From: Clostridiaceae bacterium
GTDB lineage: Bacteria; Bacillota; Clostridia; CAYPLH01; DUMO01
Direction of reading: 5' to 3'
Assembly: GCA_012839865.1 (NCBI GenBank)
Contig: DUMO01000007.1
Location: 1 to 33,672, forward strand
Length of the DNA stretch: 33,672 nucleotides
This document shows positions 23,484-31,777 of the stretch, in pieces (positions within the stretch are counted from its first letter, which is position 1; every line of letters starts with the position of its first letter). Both the position numbers and the translations under genes were made by a program. A model generated the notes under the pieces. That model searched no databases and was not told the origin of the DNA. It saw only the letters and a program-made list of their open reading frames with translations.

Positions 23484-23816
23484 GGAACAGCCATTAGTGG
23501 TCAGGCACTTATCATGAACAATCAGCTCTAATACTGCTTTTATGGCAAGGCATAGGAAAACACAGTTTAAAATACCTTGGAATTTTAGTAATGTCCGCGT
23601 GTTTGAGCGAAGCGAGTTCGCGGAATTACTTAATTGGGCTATTTGCGAAGCAAATCCAGCCAAAAGCGAGTGGGGCTCGATGCCCCCAAGCTTTTCTTGG
23701 CAAGGTATTTTAAACTGATTGTTTTCCTTGCCGAAGGCGTACTTGCAGTATTGGAGCTGATTGTTCATGAATTACGTCAATTACATCGATAACGCCTGAA
23801 CACTAACGGTTGTTCC
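23484..23816. mobile_element. 333-bp palindromic element with long imperfect terminal inverted repeats (family 1)
   Basis: The left arm (23484-23578) and right arm (23701-23816) are imperfect reverse complements. Shared blocks are GGAACARCC at the ends, TTAGTG-TCAGGC, ATGAACAATCAGCTC, AATACTGC, GGCAAGG, GGAAAACA and a perfect CAGTTTAAAATACCTTG. The right arm has about 20 extra bases. The 120-bp centre folds into three successive hairpins: GTAAT..CCGCG with CGCGG..ATTAC (23588-23629), GGCTATTTGC-GAA-GCAAATCCAGCC (23637-23661) and TGGGGC-TCGAT-GCCCC (near 23671-23688). No transposase is encoded. A solo arm is at 4353-4422. The structure fits a non-autonomous miniature element or a mobile structured RNA. 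Confidence 0.7.
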
Positions 23817-23911
23817 ACCGGTTGCCTGGTAATTTTATAATTCGTGGACAATAGCTTAAAATAATGATAAAATTTTTATTATAAACTTAAGGATAATTAA
23901 GGGATGATTGA

Positions 23912-24889
23912 ATGGGAAGTACAAATAAATACCAGTATGGGGGAGAAGCTCTTATTGAAGGAGTTATGATGAAGGGCAAAAAGAATATCGCCATTGCAGT
24001 CAGAAAAAGCAATGGAGAAATTCATTTAGAGAGCAGGCCCCTTAAGACGCTGTCTCAAAAGTATAAATTTCTAAAATGGCCTGTACTGAGAGGGGCCGTG
24101 GGAATGATTGAGACAATGGTTCTGGGTGTAAAGTCGCTTATGTATTCAGCTGAATTTTTTGAAGATGCCGGGGACGACAGTGAACCTTCAAAATTTGATA
24201 AATTTTTGGAAAAGGTTTTTGGGGAAAAACTGCAGGATGCAGTCATTTACTTTTCCGTGATTGTCGCATTGGCTGCAGGAATCGGCTTGTTTTTCCTCCT
24301 GCCGAATGTTCTCACCGAACTTTTTGGCATCAACAAGGACATGCCGGGAGGAACCCTCATTTCCAATCTTCTTGAGGGCAGTATCAGAATAATGCTCTTT
24401 TTGGGGTACATTGTACTGGTCTCAAAAATGAAGGATGTAAGAAGAGTATTTGAATATCACGGTGCAGAGCATAAATCCATACACTGCTATGAGAACAAAG
24501 AGGAACTGACAGTTGAGAACGTAAAAAAATATACAACCCGCCATCCAAGGTGCGGCACGGCCTTACTGTTTGTGGTCATGCTGATGAGCATACTTGTCTT
24601 TTCACTGGTGGGAAGATACAGCGTTCCGGTGAATATTTTATTGAGGCTCCTTCTTATTCCGTTAATCGCAGGTCTGTCTTATGAAGTGGTTAGATTTGCA
24701 GGAAAAAGCGATGCATTGTGGGTTAGAATAATCAGTGCCCCGGGGCTCGCACTGCAAAAGTTTACAACCAGGGAGCCGGATGCGGGACAGATGGAGGTTG
24801 CAATTGCAGCATTGAAGGAAGTAATTCAAAACGAGGAGAAAGGCGAAGAGATTAGCGAACCGACTGACAGGTGTTGTAATGACCATTAA
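23912..24889 (+). CDS. DUF1385 family membrane protein
   Basis: The 325-residue protein begins QYGGEALIEGVMMKGKKNIA, the DUF1385 signature, and has membrane segments at about 108-135, 165-185 and 212-260. A conserved His/Cys region, YHGAEHKSIHCYE then HPRCGTALLFVV, suggests metal binding at the membrane. Its biochemical function is unknown. In clostridia and other Firmicutes it usually lies between rpmE and prmC, as here. Its last 11 bases overlap prmC, so the two are translationally coupled. A weak GGGATGATTG precedes the ATG. Confidence 0.9.
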   Translation: MGSTNKYQYGGEALIEGVMMKGKKNIAIAVRKSNGEIHLESRPLKTLSQKYKFLKWPVLRGAVGMIETMVLGVKSLMYSAEFFEDAGDDSEPSKFDKFLEKVFGEKLQDAVIYFSVIVALAAGIGLFFLLPNVLTELFGINKDMPGGTLISNLLEGSIRIMLFLGYIVLVSKMKDVRRVFEYHGAEHKSIHCYENKEELTVENVKKYTTRHPRCGTALLFVVMLMSILVFSLVGRYSVPVNILLRLLLIPLIAGLSYEVVRFAGKSDALWVRIISAPGLALQKFTTREPDAGQMEVAIAALKEVIQNEEKGEEISEPTDRCCNDH

Positions 24890-25730
24890 GGAGCTTTTGA
24901 GAAAGGGATCGCAAATATTGAAAGATGCCAGGATTGAATCCCCGGTGAGAGATGCCGGGGTTATACTTTGTCATGTTCTCAATTGCGGCAGATTGTATCT
25001 ATATACCCATGAAGACAACGTCCCGGACGAGACATATATAAAAACATATATAAACCTGATACAGGAAAGGGCATCAGGAAAACCGCTCCAGTACATTACA
25101 GGAGTAAACGAATTTATGTCGCTTCCAATTTTGGTAACTCCGGATGTTCTTATACCAAGACCTGAAACTGAAATTCTTGTTGAAAAGGTAATTGCATATT
25201 TGAAAAAAATAAATGAGCCAAAGACAAACATACTGGATATGGGCACCGGATCCGGGTGCATTGCTGTAAGTATTGCAAGGTATGTTGAAAATTGTTTTGT
25301 TACCGCAGTGGACATTTCAAGCGATGCCCTTTCAATAGCCTATTTCAATGCAATGGATTTAGGTTTTACTGACAGGATATCTTTTATAAAAAGCAACTTG
25401 TTCGAAAAGGTGGAAAAAACACAGTATTTTGATGTGATAGTGTCCAACCCGCCGTATATTCCGTCATGTGAAATTGAATCTCTTCAAAGGGAAGTCAGGG
25501 ACTATGAACCCGAAATAGCGCTTGACGGTGGAGCAGACGGGCTTTTTTACTATAAAAGGATAATTGATGAAAGCCCGAAATTCTTGAAACCAGGAGGCAT
25601 GCTGGCTTTTGAGGTGGGCATAAACGAAGCCCTGGCGGTTGTTGACTTTATGAAAAAAATGTTTTGCAATATTGAAATAGAAAAGGATTTAGCCGGAATT
25701 GACCGTGTCGTATCAGGATTCTTAAGATAA
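24879..25730 (+). CDS. prmC: Peptide chain release factor N5-glutamine methyltransferase PrmC
   Basis: The 283-residue protein has an N-terminal helical domain, IPRPETEILVE at about 98, the SAM-binding LDMGTGSGCIA (119-129), and the catalytic NPPY at 190-193 (VSNPPYIPSCEIESLQREVR). It methylates the Gln of the GGQ loop of release factors RF1/RF2, raising termination efficiency. It overlaps the upstream DUF1385 gene by 11 bp. In many Firmicutes prfA lies beside prmC; here a hairpin and a 586-bp gap follow instead. Confidence 0.95.
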   Translation: MTIKELLRKGSQILKDARIESPVRDAGVILCHVLNCGRLYLYTHEDNVPDETYIKTYINLIQERASGKPLQYITGVNEFMSLPILVTPDVLIPRPETEILVEKVIAYLKKINEPKTNILDMGTGSGCIAVSIARYVENCFVTAVDISSDALSIAYFNAMDLGFTDRISFIKSNLFEKVEKTQYFDVIVSNPPYIPSCEIESLQREVRDYEPEIALDGGADGLFYYKRIIDESPKFLKPGGMLAFEVGINEALAVVDFMKKMFCNIEIEKDLAGIDRVVSGFLR

Positions 25731-25738
25731 GTCTTATT

Positions 25739-25761
25739 AGGGCATAGAGTTGATTATGCCC
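25739..25761 (+). terminator. Terminator after prmC
   Basis: AGGGCATA (25739-25746) pairs with TATGCCCT (25754-25761) around a 7-nt loop, then TTTC. It starts 8 bp after the prmC stop. Confidence 0.65.
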
Positions 25762-26123
25762 TTTCAACAATTACCGGCTGATGATTGAAATGACTTTGGA
25801 AAATTGATGGCAGTTTGATACATTTTGAATATCATGCTTAAGAAGCAACAGATACTTTTGTGGCATCAACCAGTATAAAAATTCAGAGAAATATTTTTAA
25901 TTTTTACCTTCCCGTAAAAATGCATTTCGTTTGTTAAATTGTATACAATGTTCAATCTACAACCCTGAAAATACAGTACTTTTAAGGCTTTGAGCCAAAT
26001 GTAGATACAATAAATTTTTATTTTTTATTTATTTTTATATCATGTTGTGTTATTATAGTTAGGGTGTCTGACATTTAATAATAATCCTACTGAAAAAAAT
26101 ATACAAAATTGTATAGGTACGGG
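25762..26123. other. Non-coding region before the rnf leader
   Basis: About 360 bp of AT-rich sequence have no frame I would call a gene. A TATTAT at about 26052 may be a -10 element for rnf, but the -35 is weak. A long T-rich stretch (26010-26040) precedes it. Confidence 0.35.
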
Positions 26124-26215
26124 CTGATGCTTAAAAAATAGAATCGTAAAAAATACGCTGTTAAACACAGTGAGTGTTGCATGAGGGAATTCACGATTTG
26201 ATTTTTAAGCACCAG
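26124..26215. ncRNA. Strong hairpin in the rnf upstream region (candidate structured RNA)
   Basis: CTGATGCTTAAAAAATAGAA (from 26124) pairs with TTTGATTTTTAAGCACCAG (to 26215), and AATCGT pairs with ACGATT, giving a stem of about 24 imperfect pairs. The top holds CTGTTAAACACAG and a purine-rich GCATGAGGGAA loop. Two further hairpins follow before rnfC. I do not recognise it as a known riboswitch. It could be a leader RNA or a small palindromic insertion. Confidence 0.4.
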
Positions 26216-26235
26216 TTTTTGTACGAAAATAAAAA

Positions 26236-26275
26236 CACTGAATGGTAATACACAACATGTTATAACCATTCAGTG
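26236..26275. repeat. Second hairpin upstream of rnfC
   Basis: CACTGAATGGT (26236-26246) and ACCATTCAGTG (26265-26275) are a perfect 11-bp inverted repeat with an 18-nt loop. No T-run follows. It may be part of the rnf leader or an operator. Confidence 0.6.
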
Positions 26276-26277
26276 CG

Positions 26278-26310
26278 TGCAAGTTTGTATTGCTCATACT
26301 TTAACTTGCA
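26278..26310. promoter_or_regulatory. Hairpin directly upstream of the rnfC ribosome site
   Basis: TGCAAGTT (26278-26285) pairs with AACTTGCA (26303-26310), with an inner GTAT/ATAC pairing, a 5-nt loop and small internal loops. It ends 13 bp before the GGAGACGAGG ribosome site of rnfC, so it could influence translation. No T-run follows, so it is not an obvious terminator. Confidence 0.5.
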
Positions 26311-26337
26311 TAAATTGTGAGAATGGAGACGAGGCGC

Positions 26338-27684
26338 ATGTTTGTAAAAAAGTCGTTTAGCGGCGGTGTGGAAGTCCCGCATTTTAAGAACACCGAAAAT
26401 ATTCAAACTGAAAAGATTGGCGTTCCTGACGAAGTTATAATTCCCATGCAACAGCATAGTGGGGCTCCTTGCAAGCCAACTGTCAAAGAAGGGGAGCCTG
26501 TAAAGGTGGGTCAGGTAATCGGGATATCCGAAAGTTTTATTTCCGCACCCATACATTCAAGTGTTTCAGGAACGGTTGCAGATATCAGTTCCATGATATT
26601 CCCGGATGGGCGTTATGTTGCAACGGTTGTCATAAAAGCCGATGGGAAACAGGACATCCATGAAGATGTAAAACCTCCGATATGCACAAATAAAGAAGAA
26701 TTTATTGAGGCTGTCAAAAACTCAGGCCTTGTGGGGCTTGGAGGAGCAGGTTTTCCTGCACATGTTAAACTTAATCCCCCCAAGGATAAAAATATTGACA
26801 CCCTTATTATAAATGCAGCGGAATGTGAACCTTTTATTACTTCCGACTACAGGGAGATCATGGAAAACTCTGCTGATATAATGGACGGAATAGATGCAGT
26901 TACCAAGTTTATCGGCGTGAGTAATGTCATTATCGGGATTGAAGACAACAAGCCGGAAGCAATTTCATTACTTAAAAAGCTGGCTGCAGGGAAGAAAGGT
27001 ATAGATGTCAAAGCCCTGAGAACCCGTTATCCCCAGGGAGCAGAGAAGATGCTCATTTATGCCCTTACCGGCAGGAAAGTGCCTCCCGGAAAGCTTCCAA
27101 TGGATGTAGGGGTTATAGTAATGAATATTACCAGTGTCGGCTTTGTTGGAAGATATTTAAAAGATGGAATGCCCCTTATCAAGAAGCGTGTCACTGTTGA
27201 TGGTTCCGCAGTCAACAGGCCTTCCAACGTGGAAGCCCTTATCGGAACAAAACTGTCGGATGTGTTTGATTTCTGTGGCGGGTTCAAAACTGAACCCTTT
27301 AAAATAATCATGGGCGGGCCAATGATGGGAATTGCCCAGTATACTCTTGATGCACCTGTTATGAAATATACAAATGCATTACTGGCTTTTGATAAAACCT
27401 TTGGCAATGTACCTCCTGAAACAGCATGCATCAGGTGCGGACGCTGCTACAGGGCATGTCCGGTGAACCTTATGCCTCTCCATATCAATAGGGCAGCGCT
27501 TGTTGAAGACATGGATGCTCTTCACAAATATCATACGATGGATTGCATAGAATGCGGCTGCTGCGCTTACAGCTGTCCTGCCAGGATACCTTTGGTTCAA
27601 TCAATCCGGCTTGGCAAGACTCTGATAAAAAAAGCACAGGCCAAGGCTAAAAAGGATGAGAGTCAAAAAGACGTTAAAAGTTAA
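26338..27684 (+). CDS. rnfC: Rnf complex subunit C (NADH-binding, Fe-S)
   Basis: ATG 26338 (MFVKKSFSGGVEVPHFKN) is used as GGAGACGAGG lies just upstream; an ATG seven codons earlier overlaps that site. The 448-residue protein has an N-terminal barrel-sandwich region (PMQQHSGAPCKPTVKEGEPV), the NADH/FMN-binding domain (GLGGAGFPAHVKL, NAAECEPFITSDYR) and two 4Fe-4S motifs at residues 364-375 (CIRCGRCYRACP) and 403-414 (CIECGCCAYSCP). RnfC is the cytoplasmic entry or exit point for NADH electrons. It is first in rnfCDGEAB; a 172-bp gap separates it from rnfD. Confidence 0.97.
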   Translation: MFVKKSFSGGVEVPHFKNTENIQTEKIGVPDEVIIPMQQHSGAPCKPTVKEGEPVKVGQVIGISESFISAPIHSSVSGTVADISSMIFPDGRYVATVVIKADGKQDIHEDVKPPICTNKEEFIEAVKNSGLVGLGGAGFPAHVKLNPPKDKNIDTLIINAAECEPFITSDYREIMENSADIMDGIDAVTKFIGVSNVIIGIEDNKPEAISLLKKLAAGKKGIDVKALRTRYPQGAEKMLIYALTGRKVPPGKLPMDVGVIVMNITSVGFVGRYLKDGMPLIKKRVTVDGSAVNRPSNVEALIGTKLSDVFDFCGGFKTEPFKIIMGGPMMGIAQYTLDAPVMKYTNALLAFDKTFGNVPPETACIRCGRCYRACPVNLMPLHINRAALVEDMDALHKYHTMDCIECGCCAYSCPARIPLVQSIRLGKTLIKKAQAKAKKDESQKDVKS

Positions 27685-27856
27685 ATGAATTAAATGAAAT
27701 AGAAGGATACCTGCAGGCAATATGTTTCCATGCCTGCCATCGCATTTAGCTGTATATGTTTTTAGTGGAGCAGGTGCCTTCAGTTACAGGTTCGCTGTTA
27801 AAGGAAATACTACCAGGCTGCTGGCAGCAGCTTCTACATAAAGGAGGAAAATCGAC
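27685..27856 (+). other. rnfC-rnfD spacer with two small hairpins
   Basis: GCAGGCA (27713-27719) pairs with TGCCTGC (27731-27737), and GCTGCTGGCAGCAGC near 27815 forms a tight hairpin just before the rnfD ribosome site. Neither has a T-run. They may adjust RNA stability or the ratio of RnfC to the membrane subunits. Confidence 0.45.
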
Positions 27857-28801
27857 TTGGAAAACAATTTGCATGTAAGTTCTTCTCCCCATATCAGGGC
27901 TGAAACCAATACCAGAGACATAATGCTGGACGTAATTATAGCATTGGTGCCGGCCTCGGTTATGGGCGTGTACTTTTTTGGATACAGAGCTTTGCTTGTT
28001 ATACTGGTTACCGTATTGGCAGCCGTATTGGCAGAATATTTGGCGGCAATTGTTCTTAAGAGGAAACAGACCATTGGTGATTTGAGCGCAGTTGTTACAG
28101 GATTGCTGCTTGCACTGAACTTTCCACCGTCAATACCTTTCTGGATAGCAATTGTTGGCGCATTTATTGCGATTATGCTGGTAAAGCAGTTGTTTGGCGG
28201 CATCGGACAGAATTTTATGAACCCTGCTCTTGCTGCCAGGGTTATACTTCTTATTTCATGGCCGGTTCAAATGACCAGATGGGTTTGGCCTGACGGTGTA
28301 TCATCTGCCACACCTTTGGTAATACTAAAACGAGGACTCATGGCCCAGGCACCCGGCTACCTTGACCTTTTCCTGGGAAATGTCGCAGGGTGCATAGGTG
28401 AAACATCGGCGGCAGCTTTGTTGATTGGCGGGATTTATCTGGTGGTAAAAAAAGTTATAGGTATGGAAACACCTTTAGCCTTTATTGGTACAGTCGGGCT
28501 GTTTACATGGATATTTGCAGGTGGCAGCCTGTTTACCGGTGATTTTCTGTATCACATTCTGGCAGGAGGTTTGATACTGGGGGCATTTTTCATGGCCACG
28601 GACTATTCGACTACTCCGGTTACAAGAAGGGGTAAAATAATTTTTGGAATCGGCTGTGGAATTTTAGCTTCGGTTATCCGCCTCTACACGGATTATCCTG
28701 AAGGTGTTTCATTTGCAATAATATTAATGAATGTAGCAACACAACTGATTGACAGATTTACTGTACCAAGAAGTTTCGGAGGTGAAAAAAATGCGGCGTG
28801 A
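27857..28801 (+). CDS. rnfD: Rnf complex subunit D (membrane, covalent FMN)
   Basis: The start is TTG at 27857, supported by AAGGAGG (27841-27847) 9 nt upstream. The 314-residue protein has about nine membrane segments and the NQR2/RnfD signature, including FMNPALAARV and DGVSSATPL, where Thr152 is the expected covalent FMN attachment site. RnfD is part of the ion-translocating membrane core. Its last 11 bases overlap rnfG, indicating coupled translation. Confidence 0.95.
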   Translation: MENNLHVSSSPHIRAETNTRDIMLDVIIALVPASVMGVYFFGYRALLVILVTVLAAVLAEYLAAIVLKRKQTIGDLSAVVTGLLLALNFPPSIPFWIAIVGAFIAIMLVKQLFGGIGQNFMNPALAARVILLISWPVQMTRWVWPDGVSSATPLVILKRGLMAQAPGYLDLFLGNVAGCIGETSAAALLIGGIYLVVKKVIGMETPLAFIGTVGLFTWIFAGGSLFTGDFLYHILAGGLILGAFFMATDYSTTPVTRRGKIIFGIGCGILASVIRLYTDYPEGVSFAIILMNVATQLIDRFTVPRSFGGEKNAA

Positions 28802-29381
28802 TATTTTAAAGCCTGCTATTTCCTTATTTTTAATTTGCCTGGTTACTGCAGCACTACTTGCGGTTACCAATTATGTAACTAAAAATATAATAAAAGACCG
28901 TGCACAGGGTGAAGCTGACAGTGCCCGCAAGCAAGTTCTGGCTGAAGCAGAAAGCTTTGAGGCTGTTGAAAATTTCAAGGCAATTTTAGGTGATGAAGAT
29001 GAATTCAGCAGAATAAACGATGTTTATAAAGCAATAAAAAACGGCAGTGTGATTGGACACGTGCTTACCATAACCGGCCAGGGCTATGGCGGGGATATGG
29101 AAGTTATTGTTGGAATAGACATGCAGGGTAAAATTACCGGATTAAAGATAGGCGAAAACAGTGAAACAGCGGGACTTGGCTCAAAGGTTACCGAAGAGGC
29201 GTTTACTTCCCAGTTTGTTAATCTTAATCCTGACGAACCCCTTACGGTGGTGAAGGTAAATAAATCAAAACCTGAGGAAATAGAGGCGGTCAGCGGGGCA
29301 ACAGTATCTTCAAGAGCTGTTACAACAGCTGTCCAGACAGCTCTGAATGCAGCTGACAAGCTTTCCGGAGAGGGGGAATAA
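28791..29381 (+). CDS. rnfG: Rnf complex subunit G (FMN-binding)
   Basis: ATG 28791 (MRRDILKPAISLFLICLVTA) lies after GGAGGTG, which is inside the end of rnfD; a start 14 codons upstream has no support. The 196-residue protein has one membrane anchor (about 8-28) and an extracytoplasmic FMN-binding domain with SGATVSSRAV, where Thr171 is the predicted covalent FMN site. It passes electrons between RnfD and the rest of the complex on the outer face of the membrane. Confidence 0.95.
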   Translation: MRRDILKPAISLFLICLVTAALLAVTNYVTKNIIKDRAQGEADSARKQVLAEAESFEAVENFKAILGDEDEFSRINDVYKAIKNGSVIGHVLTITGQGYGGDMEVIVGIDMQGKITGLKIGENSETAGLGSKVTEEAFTSQFVNLNPDEPLTVVKVNKSKPEEIEAVSGATVSSRAVTTAVQTALNAADKLSGEGE

Positions 29382-29383
29382 AT

Positions 29384-30043
29384 GTGAAGGCCTTAAAAAC
29401 AATAACAAACGGTATTTTCAAGGAGAATCCGACTTTAAGGCTGGTTCTTGGAACATGCCCGACTCTTGCCATAACCACGTCAACTACTAACGTGTTGGGC
29501 ATGGGGGTGGCAGCAACTTTTGTGCTGGTAATGTCCAATATGATTATTTCTCTTTTGAGGAAGCAGATACCTGACAAGGTCAGGATACCGGCATATATTA
29601 CCATTATTGCAGGATTTGTTTCCATCGTCGAAATGATTATGAAGGCATTTCTGCCTGAACTGGACAAAGCATTGGGTATTTATATACCTCTGATTGTTGT
29701 CAACTGTATAATTCTAGTCCGGGCGGAATTGTTTGCGAGCAAAAACAATGTGTTTTATTCAGCCCTTGACGGAATAGGAATGGGACTGGGGTTTACCCTT
29801 GCCCTTTTGCTTATAGCATCTTTTAGGGAGATACTTGGAAATGGAACCTGGTTTGGAATGAATGTCACACGAGGTGCCATAGATCCTGCCATGATAATGA
29901 TACTTCCTCCGGGAGGATTCATTGCCTTTGGAACTGTTGTAGCCATAATTAATAAATTTTCTGTGGTCAAGGTGCGAAAAACAGGTTGTGCGGCCTGCAC
30001 CATGGGATGCCCGACAAACTGCAGCAAGGAGGTTGAAGCATAA
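29384..30043 (+). CDS. rnfE: Rnf complex subunit E with Cys-rich C-terminus
   Basis: The start is GTG 29384, with GGAGAGGGGG 7 nt before; the adjacent ATG is in a frame that stops at once. The 219-residue protein has six membrane segments and NENPTLRLVLGTCPTLAITT-like text (FKENPTLRLVLGTCPTLAIT), as in RnfE/NqrD. RnfA and RnfE form the inverted pair that holds an intramembrane Fe-S cluster. The C-terminal tail, KTGCAACTMGCPTNCSKEVEA, adds four cysteines (C-x2-C-x3-C-x3-C). It ends one base into rnfA. Confidence 0.95.
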   Translation: MKALKTITNGIFKENPTLRLVLGTCPTLAITTSTTNVLGMGVAATFVLVMSNMIISLLRKQIPDKVRIPAYITIIAGFVSIVEMIMKAFLPELDKALGIYIPLIVVNCIILVRAELFASKNNVFYSALDGIGMGLGFTLALLLIASFREILGNGTWFGMNVTRGAIDPAMIMILPPGGFIAFGTVVAIINKFSVVKVRKTGCAACTMGCPTNCSKEVEA

Positions 30044-30621
30044 TGGTGGAGATAATAGTGCTGTTAATGAGTGCCATATTGGTTGAGAATTTTGTATTAA
30101 TGCAGTTTTTAGGGATATGCCCCTTCCTGGGTGTTTCAAACAAACTTTCAACTGCCATTGGCATGAGCGGTGCAGTTATATTTGTCATGACTATTGCCTC
30201 CTTTTTTACAAAGCTTGTATATGATTTGCTGCTGGTGAGGTTTGGCCTGGAATATCTTAAGACAATAGCCTTTATTCTTGTTATTGCAGCGTTGGTGCAA
30301 TTTGTTGAAATTATTCTGAAAAGGTTTATACCACCCCTTTACAAGGCACTGGGAATTTACCTGCCCATAATTACAACCAATTGCGCTGTGCTTGGTGCTG
30401 CACTTATAAATATACAGAGGGAATATTCACTTTTAAATTCAGTGGTGTACGGTTTTGGTGCAGGAGTCGGATTCATGGTTGCCATGGTTCTGTTCGCTGG
30501 TGTAAGGGAACGGCTTGAGCACTGCGATATACCCGAGTCCTTCAAGGGGCTGCCCATAACGATGATTGCAGCTGCCCTGGTTTCAATCGGATTTTTTGGA
30601 TTCAAGGGACTGGGTGGATAA
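30043..30621 (+). CDS. rnfA: Rnf complex subunit A
   Basis: The ATG shares one base with the rnfE stop (TAATG), so translation is coupled; AGGAGG in the end of rnfE serves as ribosome site. The 192-residue protein has six membrane segments, with FVLMQFLGICPFLGVSNKLS and ITTNCAVLGAALIN, the conserved cysteine-containing half-helices that ligate the RnfA-RnfE iron-sulfur cluster. Length is normal for RnfA/NqrE. Confidence 0.97.
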   Translation: MVEIIVLLMSAILVENFVLMQFLGICPFLGVSNKLSTAIGMSGAVIFVMTIASFFTKLVYDLLLVRFGLEYLKTIAFILVIAALVQFVEIILKRFIPPLYKALGIYLPIITTNCAVLGAALINIQREYSLLNSVVYGFGAGVGFMVAMVLFAGVRERLEHCDIPESFKGLPITMIAAALVSIGFFGFKGLGG

Positions 30622-30669
30622 GGTGCTGAAGCTATTTGAAAAAGTTTAAAACAAGGGGTCGATGATTAA

Positions 30670-31506
30670 ATGTTGCAGGAAATTTTAATACCCGTTGCCA
30701 TATTAGGTGGTCTTGGCCTTTTCTTCGGGCTTTGCCTTTCATATGCTTCAAAAAAGTTCGGAGTAAAAGTGGATGAAAGAATAGGAAAGGTAAGGGATGT
30801 TTTGCCCGGAGCAAATTGCGGCGCCTGCGGATTTACAGGGTGTGACGGGTATGCAGAGGCTGTAGTTTCCGGTAATGCTGATATAAACAAGTGTACTGTG
30901 GGTGGAAGGGATGTAATGGTCAGCATTGGAGAAATACTTGGAAAAGATACATCAACAAGCTCGGTGGAATGCAAGGTTGGCAGGGTCATGTGCGGAGCGG
31001 ACAACGGCAAGACCAGAACCAAGTATGATTATTCAGGAATAAAGGACTGTACCGCGGCAACAGCACTGTATGGCGGCCCGACAGCATGCATGTACGGTTG
31101 CATCGGAATGGGGGACTGCGCAAAGGCTTGTCCTTTTGGAGCAATTGTAGTGGAAAGAGGCGTTGCAAGGGTCCTGGCTGCAAAGTGCAAGGGCTGCGGG
31201 AAATGCGTTGAAGTATGCCCCAGGAACATAATAAAGATTGTGCCGAAGGAAAAACAGTACACAGTAAGGTGCAACAACCCCCAAAGGGGCAATTTTGTCA
31301 TGAAGGTTTGCAAAGTTGGCTGCATTGGCTGCAGGAAATGCTCCAAAGTTTGTGAAGCAGGTGCAATAACAAACGATGGCTTTGTGGCAAGAATAAATCC
31401 TGAACTATGCACAAATTGCGGAAAATGCATGGAAGTATGCCCGAACCATGTAATCAACAAATATCCGGTATGCTCCGATGAAGGTCCTGCGGCAGTTAAT
31501 GAATAG
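30670..31506 (+). CDS. rnfB: Rnf complex subunit B (ferredoxin-oxidising, poly-Fe-S)
   Basis: The 278-residue protein has one membrane segment (about 4-26) and an N-terminal cluster motif NCGACGFTGCDGYAEAV. A ferredoxin-rich C-terminal part follows, with CIGMGDCAKACPFGAI, CKGCGKCVEVCPRNII, CIGCRKCSKVCEAGAI and CTNCGKCMEVCPNHVI. RnfB takes electrons from reduced ferredoxin in the cytoplasm and feeds the membrane subunits. It is last in the operon, 48 bp after rnfA. Its length is close to that of other clostridial RnfB. Confidence 0.96.
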   Translation: MLQEILIPVAILGGLGLFFGLCLSYASKKFGVKVDERIGKVRDVLPGANCGACGFTGCDGYAEAVVSGNADINKCTVGGRDVMVSIGEILGKDTSTSSVECKVGRVMCGADNGKTRTKYDYSGIKDCTAATALYGGPTACMYGCIGMGDCAKACPFGAIVVERGVARVLAAKCKGCGKCVEVCPRNIIKIVPKEKQYTVRCNNPQRGNFVMKVCKVGCIGCRKCSKVCEAGAITNDGFVARINPELCTNCGKCMEVCPNHVINKYPVCSDEGPAAVNE

Positions 31507-31570
31507 ATGCCGCTGTGAAGGTTGAATAAGCTTTATAAATATAACTTTTTAACATATAGCAGCAAGAAGT

Positions 31571-31620
31571 CTCCCGCCTCTAAGCCACCTTGCTCACTTT
31601 AGTGAGAGCATAGGCGGGAA
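31571..31620. repeat. Nested hairpin after rnfB
   Basis: TCCCGCCT (31572-31579) pairs with AGGCGGGA (31612-31619), and inside it GCTCACT pairs with AGTGAG. There is no T-run, so it may stabilise the rnf RNA 3' end or act in Rho-dependent termination; it may also be a small repeat. Confidence 0.55.
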
Positions 31621-31693
31621 TACGTCACAGAATCTCATTGAAACAGTGAATTGGTTAATACCTTGTTATTCTTGGAAAGGTTGATGCCAAAAA

Positions 31694-31731
31694 GGCTTTT
31701 ATACTGCAGAAATTCCTGTAGTATAAAAGCC
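31694..31731. terminator. Bidirectional terminator between rnfB and the PP2C phosphatase gene
   Basis: GGCTTTTATACTGCAG (31694-31709) and CTGTAGTATAAAAGCC (31716-31731) pair with one mismatch around a 6-nt loop. It is about 45 bp past the end of the leftward phosphatase gene and serves the convergent pair. Confidence 0.65.
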
Positions 31732-31777
31732 CGGATTAACCTTGCTGTGCTTCTTAGAACTACATTTCGCAGATAGA

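Noticed and set aside
23355-23768. A 137-codon leftward frame through the palindromic element
   Set aside because: It lies wholly within inverted arms and hairpins, has no ribosome site, and its C-terminal part resembles the translation of the solo repeat at 4353-4422, which shows the repeat being read, not a conserved protein.
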